16,193 nucleotides of DNA, from positions 89,596-105,788 of the forward strand of contig DCTX01000010.1 in the NCBI GenBank assembly GCA_002329325.1, given 5' to 3'. A program made the position numbers and the translations under genes. A model generated the notes under the pieces. That model saw only the letters and a program-made list of their open reading frames with translations, was not told where the DNA came from and ran no database searches. Below, piece by piece: positions 6,634 through 16,193 of this stretch (position 1 is its first letter; every line of letters begins with the position of its first letter). Origin of the DNA: Anaerolineales bacterium UBA1429. GTDB taxonomy: Bacteria; Chloroflexota; Anaerolineae; UBA1429.

Positions 6634-7497
6634 CTACTGGCTCTCGATCCAGGTGGCGTTGGCGCGCGGATACGAGCCAAAGACGCGCACAAAGGTCGTC
6701 ATCTCACGCAGGTGCTCCAGCGCGCGACGACAGACCTCCTCCTGCAGGCTGCCGGCGAAATCCACGTAAAAGATGTACTGCCAGGGGGCGCCCTTGAGGG
6801 GGCGCGATTCGATCTTGGTCAGGTCGATCTCGCGCAGAGCAAAGGCGCTCAGGCAGCGGAAGAGCAGCCCCGGCCGGTTGATGCCGGCAAAGGCGACCGA
6901 GGTCTTGGCCTCCACTTCGGGGCCCGGCGTCATGGGCTCGCGCGAGATGGCCACGAAGCGGGTATAGTTGGCCTTCTCGTCCTCGAACTCGTGGCGCAGG
7001 ATGGCCATGCCATAGACCTCGGCGGCGCGTTCGCTGGCCAGGGCGGCGGCATCCCGCTCGCCGCGCTCCCGGACGAGGCGCACGCTCCCGGCCGTGTCGT
7101 GGGCGGCGATCACCTCCACATCGCCCAGGGCCGCCAGCGATTGCTCACACTGGGCCAGGGCCTGGGGATGGGAGTAGACCCGCCGGATCTCCCCCAGGGT
7201 CACCCCTGGGTGGGCGATCAGGCAGTGAGAGACGCGCAGCACATGCTCGGCCACGATGTGGAGATCGTGCTGCGAGAGCAGGTCATAGTTGCGGTGGATG
7301 CTGCCGGCCAGCGAGTTCTCCATGGGCACGACGCCCACATCGCACCGGCCGGCCTGCACGCTATCGAATACCGCATCAAAGGTCTCGCAGGGCGCCAGGC
7401 GAGCCTCGGGGCCGAACAGGGCCAGCGATGCCGACTCGCTATAGGCGCCCGGCTCACCCTGGAAGGCCACCAGTGGACGCGCTGCGGGTGCGTTCAC
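6634..7497 (-). CDS. pheA: Prephenate dehydratase with C-terminal ACT domain
   Basis: The enzyme converts prephenate to phenylpyruvate in phenylalanine synthesis. The 287-aa protein has the N-terminal FQGEPGAYSE motif (12-21), VPMENSLAGS (57-66), the HDTAGS segment (133-138) and the catalytic NYTRF motif (177-181, TRF at 179-181). An ACT regulatory domain follows (about 197-275) with ESRP at 230-233, a motif tied to phenylalanine feedback inhibition. No chorismate mutase domain is fused, unlike the E. coli P-protein. The start is GTG at 7497-7495, which overlaps the leuD stop as GTGA. The frame continues open upstream to 8178, but that part lies inside leuD and has no dehydratase similarity. 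Its place among branched-chain genes is unusual and suggests shared regulation. Confidence 0.95.
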   Translation of the reverse strand: MNAPAARPLVAFQGEPGAYSESASLALFGPEARLAPCETFDAVFDSVQAGRCDVGVVPMENSLAGSIHRNYDLLSQHDLHIVAEHVLRVSHCLIAHPGVTLGEIRRVYSHPQALAQCEQSLAALGDVEVIAAHDTAGSVRLVRERGERDAAALASERAAEVYGMAILRHEFEDEKANYTRFVAISREPMTPGPEVEAKTSVAFAGINRPGLLFRCLSAFALREIDLTKIESRPLKGAPWQYIFYVDFAGSLQEEVCRRALEHLREMTTFVRVFGSYPRANATWIESQ

Positions 7498-7996
7498 GCT
7501 CGGCTCTCCGCCTGGAGCTGGCGACGGGTGTATTCGACCAGGCCGCCCGCCTCGATCAGCGCCAGCATGAAGGGAGGATAGGGCTGCGCCGTATAGGTCT
7601 CGCCCGTATCCAGGTTGCGGATCGTGCCGCTGGCCAGGTCCACCTCCAGCGTCTGGCCGGCCTCGGTGGCCTGGGCCGCCTCGGGGCACTCGAGGATGGG
7701 CAGCCCGATGTTGATCGAATTCCGGAAAAAGATGCGGGCAAAGTTCTCGGCCACCACGCAGCTCACGCCGCTGGCCTTGAGCGCCACGGGCGCATGCTCG
7801 CGCGAAGAGCCGCAGCCAAAGTTCTTGCCGGCCACCACGATGTCGCCGCTGCGCACGTTGGCGGCAAAGGAGGCATCCCAGTCCTCCATGCAGTGGGAGG
7901 CCAGCTCCGCCTCCGAGGAGGTGTTCAGGTAACGCGCCGGGATGATGGCGTCGGTATCCACATTGTCCCCGTACTTCCAGACTCGGCCTTGAATGC

Positions 7997-8000
<4 letters not shown>
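7494..8000 (-). CDS. leuD: 3-Isopropylmalate dehydratase (isomerase) small subunit
   Basis: LeuD is the small (swivel-domain) subunit that joins LeuC to isomerise 2- to 3-isopropylmalate; the same enzyme can act on citramalate. The 168-aa length fits the short archaeal/thermophile-type LeuD rather than the roughly 200-aa E. coli form. Landmarks are YGDNVDTDAIIPARYL (10-25), GKNFGCGSSREHAP (58-71) and FARIFFRNSINIGLP (about 87-101). The start is GTG at 8000-7998, overlapping the thrC stop (GTGA), and its own TGA overlaps the pheA GTG. It therefore depends on coupling at both ends, and no separate ribosome-binding site was needed to place the start. Notably its partner leuC is separated from it by thrC. 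Confidence 0.96.
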
Positions 8001-9361
<1,361 letters not shown>

Positions 9362-9378
9362 GATCTGCTCCCCTGGCC

Positions 9379-10665
9379 TCAGGCGCCCGCCGGAGGCAAC
9401 TGCTCCGGCCCGGCGATGTGGCCCAGCACGGCGCTGGCCGCGGCGATCGCCGGCCCCGCCAGGTAGACCTCGCTATCCACATGGCCCATGCGCCCCACAA
9501 AGTTGCGGTTGGTGGTCGAGATGCAGCGCTCGCCCGCCGCCAGGATACCCATGTAGCCGCCCAGGCAGGGGCCGCAGGTGGGCGTGCTGAACACGGCGCC
9601 CGCCCGCACATAGATCTCGGCCAGGCCCTCCTGCACGGCCTGCAGGTAGAGCTCCTGTGTGCCGGGGATGATGATGCAGCGCACATCCTCATGGACCTTG
9701 CGGCCCTTGAGGATCCGGGCGGCCTGCACCAGGTCCTCCCAGCGGCCGTTGGTGCACGAGCCGATCACGGCCTGATCGATGGCTACGTGGCCCACCTGGC
9801 TCAGAGGCCGGGCATTGCTGGGCAGGTGCGGGAAGGAGACGGTGGGCTCGATCTGGCTCACGTCGATCTCGACGACCCGGGCGTAAACGGCGTCGGGATC
9901 GGCGGCCACCGGCCGATAGGCACGCTTGGCGCGCGTGGAGACGTATGCCTCGGTGATGGCGTCCACGGGGAACACGCCGGCCTTGGCCCCCGCCTCGATG
10001 GCCATGTTGGACATGGTGAGGCGGTTGTCCATGGAGAGATCGGCGATGGCCGGGCCGGTGAACTCGATGGCCTGGTAGCGGGCCCCATCCACCCCGATCA
10101 GGCCGATGGTGTGCAGGACCAGGTCTTTGCCGCCCACCCAGGGCTGACGCTTGCCGGTGTAGACGATCTTGAGGGTCTCGGGCACGCGCATCCAGATGCG
10201 GCCCGTGGCCATGGCCACGGCGATATCGGTGGAGCCCATGCCGGTGGCAAAGGCACCCACGGCGCCATAGGTGCAGGTGTGCGAGTCGGCGCCGACGACG
10301 ACCTCGCCGGGCAGCACCAGGCCCTCCTGAGGCAGCAAGGCGTGCTCGATGCCCATGCGGCCCACCTCCCAATAGTGGGCGATGCCGTACTTGCGGGCGA
10401 ACTCGCGCATCTGCTTGCACTGCTCGGCGGACTTGATGTCCTTGTTGGGCGCAAAGTGATCGGGCACCAGGGCGATGCGCTCGCGATCAAAGACGCGGTC
10501 CACGCCCAGGCGGGCGAACTCGTTGATGGCGATGGGGGCCGTGATGTCGTTGGCCAACACCATGTCCACGTTCACGTCCACCAGCTCGCCCACGGCCAGG
10601 TACTCCCGGCCCGTGTGGGCCGCCAGGATCTTTTGCGCCAGGGTCATCGGTTGTTGGTTGCTCAA
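9379..10665 (-). CDS. leuC: 3-Isopropylmalate dehydratase (isomerase) large subunit, archaeal/HacA-like type
   Basis: LeuC is the iron-sulfur subunit of isopropylmalate isomerase in the aconitase superfamily. At 428 aa it matches the shorter archaeal-type LeuC/HacA group; the E. coli type is about 466 aa. The 4Fe-4S ligands are Cys304 in GSCTNGR and Cys364 and Cys367 in TPTCGPCLGG. Other landmarks are VPDHFAPNKD (67-76), GADSHTCTYGAVGAFATGMGSTD (substrate region, 125-147) and NFVGRMGH near the end. The start is TTG (10665-10663), supported by GGGAGG on the minus strand (10671-10676) at 5-nt spacing; an ATG six codons later is the alternative. HacA-type proteins can also serve homoaconitase roles, but the leuA, leuD and leuB neighbours point to leucine and citramalate work. 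Confidence 0.96.
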   Translation of the reverse strand: MSNQQPMTLAQKILAAHTGREYLAVGELVDVNVDMVLANDITAPIAINEFARLGVDRVFDRERIALVPDHFAPNKDIKSAEQCKQMREFARKYGIAHYWEVGRMGIEHALLPQEGLVLPGEVVVGADSHTCTYGAVGAFATGMGSTDIAVAMATGRIWMRVPETLKIVYTGKRQPWVGGKDLVLHTIGLIGVDGARYQAIEFTGPAIADLSMDNRLTMSNMAIEAGAKAGVFPVDAITEAYVSTRAKRAYRPVAADPDAVYARVVEIDVSQIEPTVSFPHLPSNARPLSQVGHVAIDQAVIGSCTNGRWEDLVQAARILKGRKVHEDVRCIIIPGTQELYLQAVQEGLAEIYVRAGAVFSTPTCGPCLGGYMGILAAGERCISTTNRNFVGRMGHVDSEVYLAGPAIAAASAVLGHIAGPEQLPPAGA

Positions 10666-10786
10666 CGTTGCCTCCCTCTGAGAATGGGTCCATCAAGTAG
10701 CGATAGGCAGTGCACGAAAAACAGTCGGACATCTCCGCGGCGGATTACGTCACTTACCCTTGCCCCACGGTCGTGACGCGCAACAA

Positions 10787-10853
10787 GCGCATGAATGCGC
10801 CCGCGTCGGCGTCCCCTCTCCCATGCCAGCACGGGAGAGGGGGCAGGCAAGGG
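10787..10853 (-). promoter_or_regulatory. Folded leuA-leuC spacer with REP-like hairpin
   Basis: The 206-base spacer between leuA and leuC contains a perfect 10-bp hairpin, CCCCTCTCCC (10813-10822) with GGGAGAGGGG (10833-10842). Next to it is GCGCA-TGAA-TGCGC (10787-10800). CCCTTGCC at 10757-10764 can pair with GGCAAGGG at 10846-10853, closing a domain around both. No T-run follows directly on the minus strand. The style resembles dispersed CCCTCTCCC/GGGAGAGGG elements seen in many genomes. It may set the relative level or stability of the leuC message. Confidence 0.55.
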
Positions 10854-10871
10854 CCCTCAAGGCCGCCGCTC

Positions 10872-12458
<1,587 letters not shown>

Positions 12459-12496
12459 GGTTGTGCTCCTGCTTGTCATGATAGGTGGGAGAGTGG

Positions 12497-12576
12497 GCTA
12501 CTTCAGGCGGGCCTCTCGATCCTGTGCCATCCCCGTGTGGCTCGGGATCCCCTAAGCAGAGGCCCGCCGAAGTAGC
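12497..12576 (-). repeat. Inverted repeat across the cimA stop and leuA leader
   Basis: Bases 12497-12516 are the reverse complement of 12558-12576, with one extra A in the first arm, giving 19 pairs. Inside, GATCC (12518-12522) pairs with GGATC (12545-12549), and GCCA (12526-12529) with TGGC (12538-12541). One arm encodes the last residues of CimA and the stop TAG lies in the loop side; the other arm is 39 bases before the leuA start. No T-run follows, so it is not a simple terminator. Confidence 0.8.
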
Positions 12577-14126
12577 GGCAGCTCCAAGCTATCGATGAGC
12601 GCATGAAAGCTGGCCTCGATGATGTTCACCGAGCAGCCAACCGTCGTCCAGGACTCTTGGCCATCGCTGGCATCAATGAGCACCCGGGTCAGCGCAGCCG
12701 TCGCGGAACGCGGGTCTATGATGCGCACCTTGTAGTCGGTCAGTTGCACCGGCTCCAGCTCGGGATAGATGGGCAACAGCGCCTTGCGCATGGCCGTATC
12801 CAGGGCGTTGACCGGGCCGTCGCCCTCGGCGGCGGTGTGCATCATCCGGCCGTTCACCCGCGCCTTGACGGTGGCCTCGGCCAGGATGTCGTTATCCGAG
12901 CGCTTTTCCACCAGCACGATGAAATCCAGCACCTCAAAGGGCGGCTTGTAGCCGGGCTGGGAGCGACGGATGATCAGCTCAAAGGAGCCCTCGGCGCCCT
13001 CGAACTGGTAGCCCTGGCTCTCGCGCTGCTTGACCCGCTCGGCCACCATGCGGGTCTGCTCCGGCGAGAGGGCCATGCCCAGGTCCATTTCGGCCAGCTT
13101 GTGGATGATGTTGCCGCGCCCGGCCAGCTCCGAGACCAACACCCGCATCCGGTTGCCCACCTGTGCGGGATCGATGTGCTGGTAGCTGGCGCCGTTCTTG
13201 AGCAGCGCGCTGGCGTGCAGCCCGGCCTTGTGGGCAAAGGCGCTATCCCCCACGTAGGGCGCCTGGCCGCTGGGCCGCAGGTTGGCGATCTCGCTGATGG
13301 CGCGAGAAGCCTCGGTCAGGATGGAGAGATCGCCGTTGGCCAGGGCCTGATAGCCCATCTTGAGCTGCAGGTTGGGGATCACCGCCGAGAGGTCGGCGTT
13401 GCCGCAGCGCTCACCATAGCCGTTCATGGTGCCCTGCACATGCACGCAGCCCGCCTCCACGGCCACCAGGGTGTTCGCCACGGCCACGCCCGTATCGTTG
13501 TGGGTGTGGATGCCCAGGCGGGCGTCGGGCAGGCGCATGTCGGTGGCAGCGACGATCCGCTGGATGCCCGAAGGCAGCGTGCCGCCGTTGGTATCGCAGA
13601 GCACCAACAGGTCGGCGCCCGCCGCATGGGCGGCCTCCAGGGTGGCCACGGCATAGTCGGCGTCCAGGGTGTAGCCATCGAAATAGTGCTCGGCGTCGAA
13701 CAGGACCTCGAGGCCGCGCGCCTTCAGATAGGCCACCGTATCGTGGATCATGGCCAGGTTCTCGGCCAGGGTGGTGCCCAGCACCTCGGTGACGTGCATG
13801 GCCGAGGACTTGCCCACGATGACGGCCACGGGCACATCGGCCTGCAGCAGCGCCTGGATGCTGGCATCCTGCTCCACCGCCGCGCCCACGCGCCGGGTGC
13901 TGGAGAAGGTGGCCAGGCGCGCATGGCGCAGGGGGATCTGGCGCGCCCGCGCAAAGAACTCGGCATCTTTGCTGTTGGAGCCGGGCCAGCCGCCTTCGAT
14001 GTAGGCTACCCCAAGCTCATCCAGTTTGCTGACAATGCGCAGCTTGTCGTCCACGGAGAACGAGATGCCCTCCATCTGGGCGCCATCGCGCAGGGTTGTA
14101 TCCAGGACGGATACACGTCTCACCAT
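12552..14126 (-). CDS. cimA: Citramalate synthase
   Basis: CimA condenses pyruvate and acetyl-CoA to (R)-citramalate, opening the threonine-independent route to 2-oxobutyrate and isoleucine. The 524-aa protein has the barrel start LDTTLRDGAQMEGISFS (8-24, Asp14), the CimA-typical YIEGGWPGSNSKD (42-54), and DAEHYFDGY (144-152). These three separate it from LeuA and homocitrate synthase. Metal ligands are His207 and His209 in GIHTHND, and Asn243 in GYGERCGNAD. Other landmarks are AFAHKAGLHASA and a C-terminal LeuA-like regulatory domain (about 400-515) with EGDGPVNALD, where the family is inhibited by isoleucine. ATG 14126 has only a weak GAGAGG about 15 nt upstream. The last codons form one arm of an inverted repeat with the leuA leader. 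Confidence 0.95.
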   Translation of the reverse strand: MVRRVSVLDTTLRDGAQMEGISFSVDDKLRIVSKLDELGVAYIEGGWPGSNSKDAEFFARARQIPLRHARLATFSSTRRVGAAVEQDASIQALLQADVPVAVIVGKSSAMHVTEVLGTTLAENLAMIHDTVAYLKARGLEVLFDAEHYFDGYTLDADYAVATLEAAHAAGADLLVLCDTNGGTLPSGIQRIVAATDMRLPDARLGIHTHNDTGVAVANTLVAVEAGCVHVQGTMNGYGERCGNADLSAVIPNLQLKMGYQALANGDLSILTEASRAISEIANLRPSGQAPYVGDSAFAHKAGLHASALLKNGASYQHIDPAQVGNRMRVLVSELAGRGNIIHKLAEMDLGMALSPEQTRMVAERVKQRESQGYQFEGAEGSFELIIRRSQPGYKPPFEVLDFIVLVEKRSDNDILAEATVKARVNGRMMHTAAEGDGPVNALDTAMRKALLPIYPELEPVQLTDYKVRIIDPRSATAALTRVLIDASDGQESWTTVGCSVNIIEASFHALIDSLELPLLRRASA

Positions 14127-14166
14127 AAATCGGTTACCAGCCTCTCTTCAGACGTCGGTCATTGGC

Positions 14167-14220
14167 GGGGCGGGTAGGCAAGGGGCGTGGGGCGAATCTC
14201 GTATTCGCCCCTACCGCCCC
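14167..14220. repeat. REP-like palindromic element between ilvC and cimA
   Basis: GGGGCGAAT (14189-14197) pairs perfectly with ATTCGCCCC (14203-14211) around a 5-nt loop. An outer stem pairs GGGGCGGGTAGG (14167-14178) with CCTACCGCCCC (14210-14220) with one bulged G; the two stems compete for 14210-14211. Together they fill much of the 138-base spacer. The core, GGGGCGAAT...ATTCGCCCCTACC, is like short palindromes scattered between genes in several GC-rich phyla. There is no T-run on the operon strand. Confidence 0.6.
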
Positions 14221-14264
14221 GCTCGTCTACCGGCCATCTTTCCCTTGTCTCGCCATCACAGTCG

Positions 14265-15260
14265 CTACTTGGCGTCCATCCAGGGCATCATGGCGCGCAG
14301 TTGGCGGCCCACCTGCTCGATCAGCAGGTTCTGCTCGCGCTTGCGGATCAGGTTAAAGCTCGGGCGGCCCACCTGGTTCTCCAGCAGCCACTCGCGGGCA
14401 TAGGTGCCATCCTGAATGTCCGCCAGCAGCTTCTTCATCGCCTTGCGGGTCTCCTCGGTGATGATCTTGCGCCCCGCGGTATAGTCGCCATGCTCGGCGG
14501 TGTCGCTCACGGAGTAGCGCATGTAGGTCAGCCCGCCCTGATAGATCAGGTCCACGATGAGCTTGAGCTCGTTCAGGCACTCAAAGTAGGCGATCTCGGG
14601 CTGGTAGCCAGCCTCGACCAGGGTGTCGAACCCGGCCTTGATCAGCTCGGTGACGCCGCCGCACAGCACGGCCTGCTCGCCGAACAGGTCGGTCTCGGTC
14701 TCCTCGGCGAAGGTGGTCTCCAGGATGCCGGCGCGGGCGCAGCCGATGCCCTTGCCATAGGCCAGGGCGACCTCTTTGGCCGTACCGCTGGCGTTCCGAT
14801 AGATGGCCAGCAAACCGGGGACGCCCTGTCCCTCCATAAAGACCTCGCGCACGCGATGGCCGGGGGCCTTGGGGGCGATCATGGCCACGTCCACATCCTC
14901 GGGCGGCACGATCTGCCCGTAGTGGATGCAAAAGCCGTGGGCGAACATCAGCATCTTGCCGGCGGTCAGGTGCGGCGCGATGGACTCCTTGTAGAGGGCG
15001 GCCTGGACGGTGTCGGGTGCCAGAACCATGATGATGTCGGCCTCGGCCGAAGCCTCGGCGGTGGTCTTGACGGTCAGCCCGGCGGCCTCGGCCACAGCCC
15101 AGGAGCGGCTGCCCTTGTAGAGCCCGACGCGCACGTCGCAGCCCGAGTCCTTGAGGTTCAAGGCGTGGGCATGGCCTTGGCTACCGTACCCGATGATGGC
15201 GATCTTTTTGCCCTTGAGGAGCCCTAGATCTGCATCCTTGTCGTAGTAGATCGTTGCCAT
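14265..15260 (-). CDS. ilvC: Ketol-acid reductoisomerase, class I
   Basis: IlvC isomerises and reduces acetolactate and acetohydroxybutyrate, the second common step of valine and isoleucine synthesis. The 331-aa length is that of the short class I form. The Rossmann domain has GYGSQGHAHALNLKDSG (24-40) and the cofactor-specificity loop VGLYKGSRSW (45-54). The catalytic His is in FAHGF (about 106-110). The knotted C-terminal domain carries the magnesium ligands in DLFGEQ (D191, E195) and the acidic residues in YFECLNELK (225-233). The Ser residues at 51 and 53 suggest NADPH use; position 48 is Tyr where Arg is common. ATG 15260 has GGGAGG (minus, 15268-15273) 7 nt upstream. The frame continues open to 15332, but the family start and ribosome-binding site fit 15260. 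Confidence 0.97.
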   Translation of the reverse strand: MATIYYDKDADLGLLKGKKIAIIGYGSQGHAHALNLKDSGCDVRVGLYKGSRSWAVAEAAGLTVKTTAEASAEADIIMVLAPDTVQAALYKESIAPHLTAGKMLMFAHGFCIHYGQIVPPEDVDVAMIAPKAPGHRVREVFMEGQGVPGLLAIYRNASGTAKEVALAYGKGIGCARAGILETTFAEETETDLFGEQAVLCGGVTELIKAGFDTLVEAGYQPEIAYFECLNELKLIVDLIYQGGLTYMRYSVSDTAEHGDYTAGRKIITEETRKAMKKLLADIQDGTYAREWLLENQVGRPSFNLIRKREQNLLIEQVGRQLRAMMPWMDAK

Positions 15261-15364
15261 TCGAATTCCTCCCAGAGTATGTGAGTCGCCCGCCAACCGG
15301 GCAACCGGTCTCCCAAACGATTGGGGGCGCATGCATCTGGCTGCAAGAGCCCCTGGCCAACCAC

Positions 15365-15889
15365 CTAGCCCCGGCTGGCGACGGTCGAGCCGCGCACCAT
15401 GGCGACGCGCCCTGTGCGCGTCAGCTCCTTGATGCCAAAGGGCCGCAGGATCTCGACGAGCGAATCCACCTTGTCCTCGGTGCCGGTGATCTCGATGGTC
15501 ATCGAATCATGGGCCACGTCGATGATCTGGGCCCGAAAGATGTCCACCAACTGCTTGATCTCGGCCCGGTTGGTCGAGATGGCGTGCACCCGGATCAGCG
15601 CCAGCTCGCGGATCACGGCGTCGTCATCGGTGATATCGGTGACCTTGGTGACATGGATCAGCTTGTAGAGCTGCTTGGTCACCTGCTCGAGCACGGCGTC
15701 GCTGGCATAGACCACCACCGTCATGCGCGAGATGCCGGGGGCCTCGCTATGCCCGACGGTCAGGCTCTCGATGTTATAGTTGCGCCGACGGAACAGGTTG
15801 GATACGTTGCTGAGGACGCCGGGCTTGTCCTCCATCAGCACCACCAGCGTGCGGCGCGAGTGATTGTTGTACTCTTTGGCCAAAGTCAT
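15365..15889 (-). CDS. ilvN: Acetolactate synthase small (regulatory) subunit
   Basis: The small subunit activates the catalytic subunit and carries feedback inhibition by valine and related end products. The 174-aa protein begins with an ACT domain (about 13-85) with LVVLMEDKPGVLSNVSNLF (key DKPGVL, 21-26), RRNYNIESLTVG and GISRMTVVV. The C-terminal small-subunit domain (about 95-174) has ELALIRV and VDIFRAQIIDV, matching the usual full length (about 160-180 aa). AGGAGGG (minus, 15896-15902) lies 6 nt before ATG 15889. The upstream ilvB stop is 25 bases away, so the two subunits are co-translated from one message. The symbol ilvN is used although ilvH is the same family. Confidence 0.96.
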   Translation of the reverse strand: MTLAKEYNNHSRRTLVVLMEDKPGVLSNVSNLFRRRNYNIESLTVGHSEAPGISRMTVVVYASDAVLEQVTKQLYKLIHVTKVTDITDDDAVIRELALIRVHAISTNRAEIKQLVDIFRAQIIDVAHDSMTIEITGTEDKVDSLVEILRPFGIKELTRTGRVAMVRGSTVASRG

Positions 15890-15914
15890 GGCATTCCCTC
15901 CTGGCGCCGCTGTG

Positions 15915-16193
15915 CTAGCCCTGCTTGGGGCGGCGGATCATCTCGTCGATGGGGCGGCCCGCTGGCACCATGGGGAACACGTTGTGCTCCTGCTCGATGC
16001 GAAAGTCTATCAGCACCGGCCCCTCAACCTGCATGGCCCTCTCGATGGCCGCGTCCACCTGATCCTTCTCGCAGACCGTGATGCCCACGATCCCATACGC
16101 CTCGGCGAGCTTGGCGAAATCAGGCCCCAGGATGGGCGTCCCGCAATAGTTGCGCTCGTAAAAGAACTCCTGCCATTGGCGCACCATGCCCAG
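15915..16193 (-). CDS. ilvB: Acetolactate synthase large (catalytic) subunit, C-terminal end (partial)
   Basis: The reading frame enters from the right edge and ends at TAG (minus strand) 15917-15915, leaving the last 92 residues. They begin LGMVRQWQEFFYERNY, the typical strand-helix near the ThDP-binding C-terminal domain of acetolactate synthase (GMVRQWQ is strongly conserved). They continue with PDFAKLAEAYGI and end with GPVLIDFRIEQEHNVFPMVPAG and IDEMI, all characteristic of the AHAS large subunit. The enzyme condenses two pyruvates to acetolactate, or pyruvate with 2-oxobutyrate to acetohydroxybutyrate. Only the end is in the window, so cofactor residues cannot be checked. Its position before ilvN is the standard order. 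The operon promoter and any leader regulation lie further right. Confidence 0.95.
   Translation of the reverse strand: MGMVRQWQEFFYERNYCGTPILGPDFAKLAEAYGIVGITVCEKDQVDAAIERAMQVEGPVLIDFRIEQEHNVFPMVPAGRPIDEMIRRPKQG

Noticed and set aside
12459..12479. Upstream ATG for leuA at 12479
   Set aside because: No ribosome-binding site precedes it, whereas AGGAG sits 7 nt before ATG 12458, where the family N-terminus begins.
15261..15332. 24-residue N-terminal extension of IlvC
   Set aside because: GGGAGG 7 nt before ATG 15260 and the family's usual MAT.YYD start indicate the shorter protein.

Overview
The window is 16.2 kb of GC-rich (about two-thirds GC by eye), densely coding bacterial chromosome. 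It carries two groups of genes that face each other. No tRNA, rRNA, CRISPR array, insertion sequence or phage gene was seen. The gene mix suggests a deep-branching bacterium, possibly a Chloroflexota member: a plant-type threonine synthase, citramalate synthase, short archaeal-style LeuC and LeuD, a DUF1905 protein, and short palindromic elements between genes. This placement is inference only.

Plus strand, 1-4407: the tail of a TrmA/RlmD-type RNA uracil methyltransferase, a 93-aa DUF1905 protein, a strong extended -10 promoter, rpsO (ribosomal protein S15), a terminator hairpin, a second long hairpin, pnp (polynucleotide phosphorylase), lepB (signal peptidase I) with its own terminator, and a small VOC/glyoxalase-fold protein. 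A 14-bp perfect hairpin at 4439-4470 separates this group from the convergent operon.

Minus strand, 16193 down to 4492: one long amino-acid biosynthesis cluster in the order ilvB (C-terminal end only), ilvN, ilvC, cimA, leuA, leuC, thrC, leuD, pheA, leuB, ilvE. It encodes acetolactate synthase, ketol-acid reductoisomerase, citramalate synthase, the complete leucine branch (LeuA, LeuCD, LeuB) and the final branched-chain transaminase. IlvD (dihydroxy-acid dehydratase) is the only common-pathway enzyme not seen. CimA with LeuCD and LeuB makes 2-oxobutyrate from pyruvate and acetyl-CoA, so isoleucine can be made without threonine deaminase. Two foreign-pathway genes are embedded. thrC (threonine synthase) lies between the two isopropylmalate isomerase subunit genes, and pheA (prephenate dehydratase) follows leuD. 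thrC/leuD and leuD/pheA each overlap by the four bases GTGA, which implies translational coupling.

The longer gaps in the operon hold RNA or DNA secondary structure rather than genes: a REP-like palindrome between ilvC and cimA, a 19-bp inverted repeat across the cimA stop and leuA leader, and a folded 206-nt leuA-leuC spacer. The genes themselves are well-known housekeeping and biosynthetic families. I did not find a clear candidate for a wholly new biological system. The unusual points are the gene order, the plant-type ThrC and the structured intercistronic regions.
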